The position numbers were made by a program, and so were the translations under genes. A DNA stretch of 17,484 nucleotides from COE1 sp964387365 (GTDB lineage Bacteria > Bacillota > Clostridia > Lachnospirales > Lachnospiraceae), in NCBI GenBank assembly GCA_964387365.1, contig CAYLWP010000041.1, forward strand, positions 1-17,484, given 5' to 3'. Of the stretch, positions 15,051-17,484 are shown in pieces. The notes beneath the pieces were generated by a model. That model was not told the origin of the DNA. It did not search any database and worked only from the letters and a program-made list of their open reading frames with translations. Positions within the stretch are counted from its first letter, which is position 1, and each line of letters starts with the position of its first letter.

Positions 15051-15057
15051 GGTCGAA
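15051..15057 (+). promoter_or_regulatory. Possible 0A-box-like site upstream of the Spo0A-domain gene
   Basis: GGTCGAA differs at one position from the Spo0A box TGTCGAA and lies 180 nt before the start of a gene for a Spo0A DNA-binding domain. One 7-bp near match is weak evidence on its own. Confidence 0.25.
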
Positions 15058-15066
15058 ATCTGTAAT

Positions 15067-15087
15067 AAGTCTTGCTTTTATAGACTT
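15067..15087 (+). other. Gap after spmB with a weak hairpin
   Basis: The 234-nt gap from 15003 to 15236 holds no gene I can support. AAGTCT (15067-15072) and AGACTT (15082-15087) can pair around a 9-nt loop, followed by TTC and, further on, a T7 run at 15109-15115 or so. This could be a weak terminator for spmB. No convincing promoter was found before the next gene. Confidence 0.35.
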
Positions 15088-15236
15088 TTCAAGGGTTTTG
15101 GCTCTTTTTTTATGAATTGGCATCCTATAAATTGATAAAATACTGCGATAGGAGTTAGTTGCAGGATTAGAATTTTTTTGATTAAATTTGCTTGTGACAA
15201 GGTAAAAGCTTTTTCTATAAAAAGGAGGCAACACAG

Positions 15237-15749
15237 ATGGGACAAGTGAATGTAATGGAGGTACAGGATAACGAAAGTGCACTTCGCATGCTCTGCGATT
15301 TGCTTAGGAAAAATCAAAGCTTTCAGATTATGATTAATGTACCTTTCAGTGAAGAATTACAGAAAAATACGCAGGAGCAAACAGCCCAAAACAGGGTACA
15401 TGATCTGGAAAAAGATGTCACAGATATTATTCATGAAGTAGGGGTTCCGGCTCATATCAAGGGATATCAGTACCTGCGCGAAGCAATTATGCTGTCCGTT
15501 GAGGATGAAGAGATGCTGGGTGCGGTAACGAAAATCCTTTATCCGGCTATTGCAAAAAAATATCATACAACCTCAAGCCGGGTGGAAAGAGCAATCCGCC
15601 ATGCCATTGAAGTTGCATGGAACAGGGGAAACCTTGATACTTTGGACTCCATGTTTGGATATACGATTCATGTTGGTAAGGGTAAGCCGACCAATTCCGA
15701 GTTTATCGCGCTGATTGTAGATAAGATTAGACTACATTATCGGGAGTAA
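15237..15749 (+). CDS. Stand-alone Spo0A DNA-binding domain protein
   Basis: A 170-residue transcription factor made of a Spo0A effector domain without a receiver. Residues about 57-170 follow the Bacillus subtilis Spo0A C-terminal domain closely: IIHEVGVPAHIKGYQYLREA (64-83), the helix-turn-helix SRVERAIRHAIEVAWNRGN (114-132), LFGYT-like MFGYTIH and KPTNSEFIALI (150-160). The first 56 residues do not resemble a receiver and lack its Asp residues, so phosphorylation control should be absent. AAGGAGG at 15222-15228 gives a firm start. A full-length Spo0A presumably exists elsewhere. This protein could compete with it at 0A boxes or act constitutively; its targets cannot be told from here. Transcription probably ends at the hairpin 15766-15801. 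Confidence 0.9.
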   Translation: MGQVNVMEVQDNESALRMLCDLLRKNQSFQIMINVPFSEELQKNTQEQTAQNRVHDLEKDVTDIIHEVGVPAHIKGYQYLREAIMLSVEDEEMLGAVTKILYPAIAKKYHTTSSRVERAIRHAIEVAWNRGNLDTLDSMFGYTIHVGKGKPTNSEFIALIVDKIRLHYRE

Positions 15750-15765
15750 AATGTTAACATGAAAT

Positions 15766-15801
15766 AAAAATGTTAGTTTGGTTACAAAACTGCAACATTT
15801 T
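15766..15801 (+). terminator. Terminator-like hairpin after the Spo0A-domain gene
   Basis: The outer stem pairs AAAATGTT (15767-15774) with AACATTTT (15794-15801). The inner stem pairs AGTTT (15775-15779) with AAACT (15787-15791), with a 2-nt bulge and a 7-nt loop. It begins 17 nt after the stop codon. The T tract is short (TTTTC), so efficiency is uncertain. A perfect 10-bp palindrome, ATGTTAACAT, lies just before it (15751-15760). Confidence 0.6.
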
Positions 15802-15854
15802 CATAATTATAAAAGAGAAATTATTGTAAAAAATGCAGAATATCAAAAAACAAT

Positions 15855-15883
15855 TTGCCTAATTGTCTGAAAAGTAATATAAT
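15855..15883 (+). promoter_or_regulatory. Sigma-A-type promoter of the transglutaminase-like gene
   Basis: TTGCCT (15855-15860) and a perfect TATAAT (15878-15883) are separated by exactly 17 nt. Transcription would start near 15890, giving a leader of about 67 nt before the ATG at 15957. This is the best promoter in the window. Confidence 0.72.
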
Positions 15884-15956
15884 TTAAGTACAGAAGGAAT
15901 ATTTGCAGCATAAGGAGATGCTGTATGGGAGTATAAGAAATTGAGGAGGACCAATC

Positions 15957-17456
15957 ATGCGGATAGTAGAAAAACTGCTATACGGTGTTGGTGGCTTGCT
16001 TGCACTTATACTTCTTTTTATTTTGGTATGCCACTTTAAACCGGAAATAGCACAGAATTTAGGAGAAACAATAAGAACAAATGCAAAGGAAACGGAAGAG
16101 CTGATCACGGAGGATAAGGAAGAAGACACCTTCGATGCGGCTACAGCCACAGACGGAATAGGCGTACTTCCGATTGCAGCAGAGGAATACACTGCTCCGA
16201 CAGAGGATCAGATGGTCATTCCGTCCTGGGCTGATGATAAGAGCGGATTAACTTTGATCAGCGTCGAAGGAACCCCGATTACGGACGAGGAAGCACAAAA
16301 AGTTCAGGATGCTCTTGGTACGGGAAATGTCGGAAAGGGACTGGACTTTGATGCCCGGATGTATCCGTATTATCACATGCTGGATGCGACAGGAAAGACC
16401 ATATATCGACAAATCTATGCCAATGCTAATGCATTGATTAAGGATTTTGCGCCGGTAGAGGCTGTTTCCGCAGCATTGTTAAAGAATGCGTTTACTGCGG
16501 TAGTAAATGACCACCCGGAGCTATTCTGGGTAAATACAGCGTATGAATACGACTATGCGCCGTCCGGACGTGTTGCGGCAATTTATCTGTCCTTTAACAA
16601 AACAGCCGACAGTATTGACACGGCAAAGCAGCTGTTTGCAGAGGCAGCGGCCGGCTTGCTTGCGGGTGCTGATGAGCTGGGAACCGACTATGAGAGAGAG
16701 GTTTATGTTCACGACAGATTAATTTCCGGAGTAAGCTATAGTAAGACAGCAGCGATGAATCAGAGTGCATACAGCGCAATGGTGCTTGGGAAAACCGTTT
16801 GTACCGGATATGCAAGAGCATTCCAGTATCTGATGCAGCAGCTTGGTATTCCGTGTTATTACTGCACGGGATTTGCAGGTGGGAATCATGCATGGAATAT
16901 TATTATGCTGAGTGACGGCTGCTATAATGTTGACACGACATGGGATGATACCAATCCGAATACTTATATCTATTTTAACTGTTCCGATGCAGATTATGCG
17001 AAAAATCATATTCGAAGAGACCTTTCCGTGAAGCTTCCGCCTTGTAACGGAGAGCGTTACAGAGGATTAGAGCTGGAAGAGGAAGAAACGGATGATGAGA
17101 AAACAGAAGAGGAAAAGGATTCCGGGGCGAATCAGGAAACCGTAACTGTACTGCGTTCCTTAGAAAGTACAGGCTTTACCTATGATGACCTTCTTTGGAC
17201 AGCAGACGAGTATTATACGGATTGCAGTAAACGTCTGATTGCTGAGAATAAGAAGACTTATACCTTTAAAAATGTTGTTGCAGACAAAGAGGTCTGGGAG
17301 GACATCATCGAGGGCTATGAAGAGGAAACCTATCTGGGTGAATACATGGACCGTGTATTGGCTGAAAAACATCTGTCAGGCTCAGATGTTACCGTAACAG
17401 GTGAAATGCTTTCTGACGGCAGCTATCTGCTCACACATACGATTAGACTCTGGTAA
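15957..17456 (+). CDS. Membrane-anchored transglutaminase-like protein
   Basis: A 499-residue surface protein with an N-terminal membrane anchor (about 8-26), an acidic linker (40-85) and a central transglutaminase-like cysteine-protease fold (about 150-345). The triad is visible: Cys282 in KTVCTGYARAFQYL, His311 in GGNHAWNII and Asp326 in YNVDTTWDD. Bacterial members of this fold are mostly peptidases or wall-linked enzymes of unknown substrate. A Glu/Asp/Lys-rich hinge (about 372-392) leads to a C-terminal region of about 105 residues that I do not recognise. AGGAGGA at 15944-15950 supports the ATG at 15957, and it has its own promoter. Outside location and wall or surface-protein processing are inferred. 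The gene ends 28 nt before the window edge. Confidence 0.85.
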   Translation: MRIVEKLLYGVGGLLALILLFILVCHFKPEIAQNLGETIRTNAKETEELITEDKEEDTFDAATATDGIGVLPIAAEEYTAPTEDQMVIPSWADDKSGLTLISVEGTPITDEEAQKVQDALGTGNVGKGLDFDARMYPYYHMLDATGKTIYRQIYANANALIKDFAPVEAVSAALLKNAFTAVVNDHPELFWVNTAYEYDYAPSGRVAAIYLSFNKTADSIDTAKQLFAEAAAGLLAGADELGTDYEREVYVHDRLISGVSYSKTAAMNQSAYSAMVLGKTVCTGYARAFQYLMQQLGIPCYYCTGFAGGNHAWNIIMLSDGCYNVDTTWDDTNPNTYIYFNCSDADYAKNHIRRDLSVKLPPCNGERYRGLELEEEETDDEKTEEEKDSGANQETVTVLRSLESTGFTYDDLLWTADEYYTDCSKRLIAENKKTYTFKNVVADKEVWEDIIEGYEEETYLGEYMDRVLAEKHLSGSDVTVTGEMLSDGSYLLTHTIRLW

Positions 17457-17484
17457 GACAAAAATAAGTATAAAATATAAAAAG

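Noticed and set aside
15191..15222. TTGTGA with TATAAA 18 nt later, before the Spo0A-domain gene
   Set aside because: It would start transcription inside the ribosome binding site, leaving no usable leader.
15855..15870. TTGTCTGAA as an 0A box
   Set aside because: An extra base interrupts TGTCGAA; the sequence is the spacer of the promoter at 15855-15883.

Overview
The window looks like chromosome from a spore-forming, low-to-moderate-GC member of the Clostridia, most likely a gut Lachnospiraceae. Grounds: strong AGGAGG-type ribosome binding sites throughout, a tRNA without an encoded CCA end, sporulation genes (ricT, spmA, spmB, a Spo0A effector domain), the two-subunit iron-sulfur L-serine dehydratase typical of Firmicutes, and many lipoprotein or membrane-anchored surface proteins. 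The genus cannot be fixed from the sequence alone.

Region 1 (1-6463) is a conserved housekeeping block: the 3' end of a tRNA and its terminator, then guanylate-kinase-like protein, yaaR, holB, ricT (yaaT), trmN6-type methyltransferase (yabB), a DUF4015 lipoprotein and rsmI. This follows the Bacillus subtilis order tmk-yaaQ-yaaR-holB-yaaT-yabA-yabB-yazA-rsmI, except that a Gmk-fold kinase stands at the tmk position, yaaQ, yabA and yazA are absent, and a surface lipoprotein is inserted before rsmI. Two 11-bp gene overlaps suggest translational coupling.

Region 2 (6464-15002) begins with spmA and ends with spmB, normally adjacent spore-maturation genes. Here they lie about 7.3 kb apart. Between them is a tight three-gene operon (12-nt gaps) for a double zinc-ribbon/YARHG membrane protein, a membrane-anchored Sel1-repeat plus AlgX/AlgJ-like SGNH protein, and a secreted pectinesterase-like beta-helix protein without the usual catalytic motifs. 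It ends in a clear terminator. A convergent LytTR regulator with a degenerate receiver follows, then sdaAB-sdaAA leading into spmB.

Region 3 (15003-17484) has a stand-alone Spo0A DNA-binding domain with no receiver, a terminator-like hairpin, a good sigma-A promoter and a membrane-anchored transglutaminase-like protein.

The best candidates for something undescribed are the three-gene envelope operon with its neighbouring LytTR regulator, and the receiver-less Spo0A paralogue sitting among sporulation genes. All functional links between neighbours are inferred from gene order; nothing here was searched against a database.
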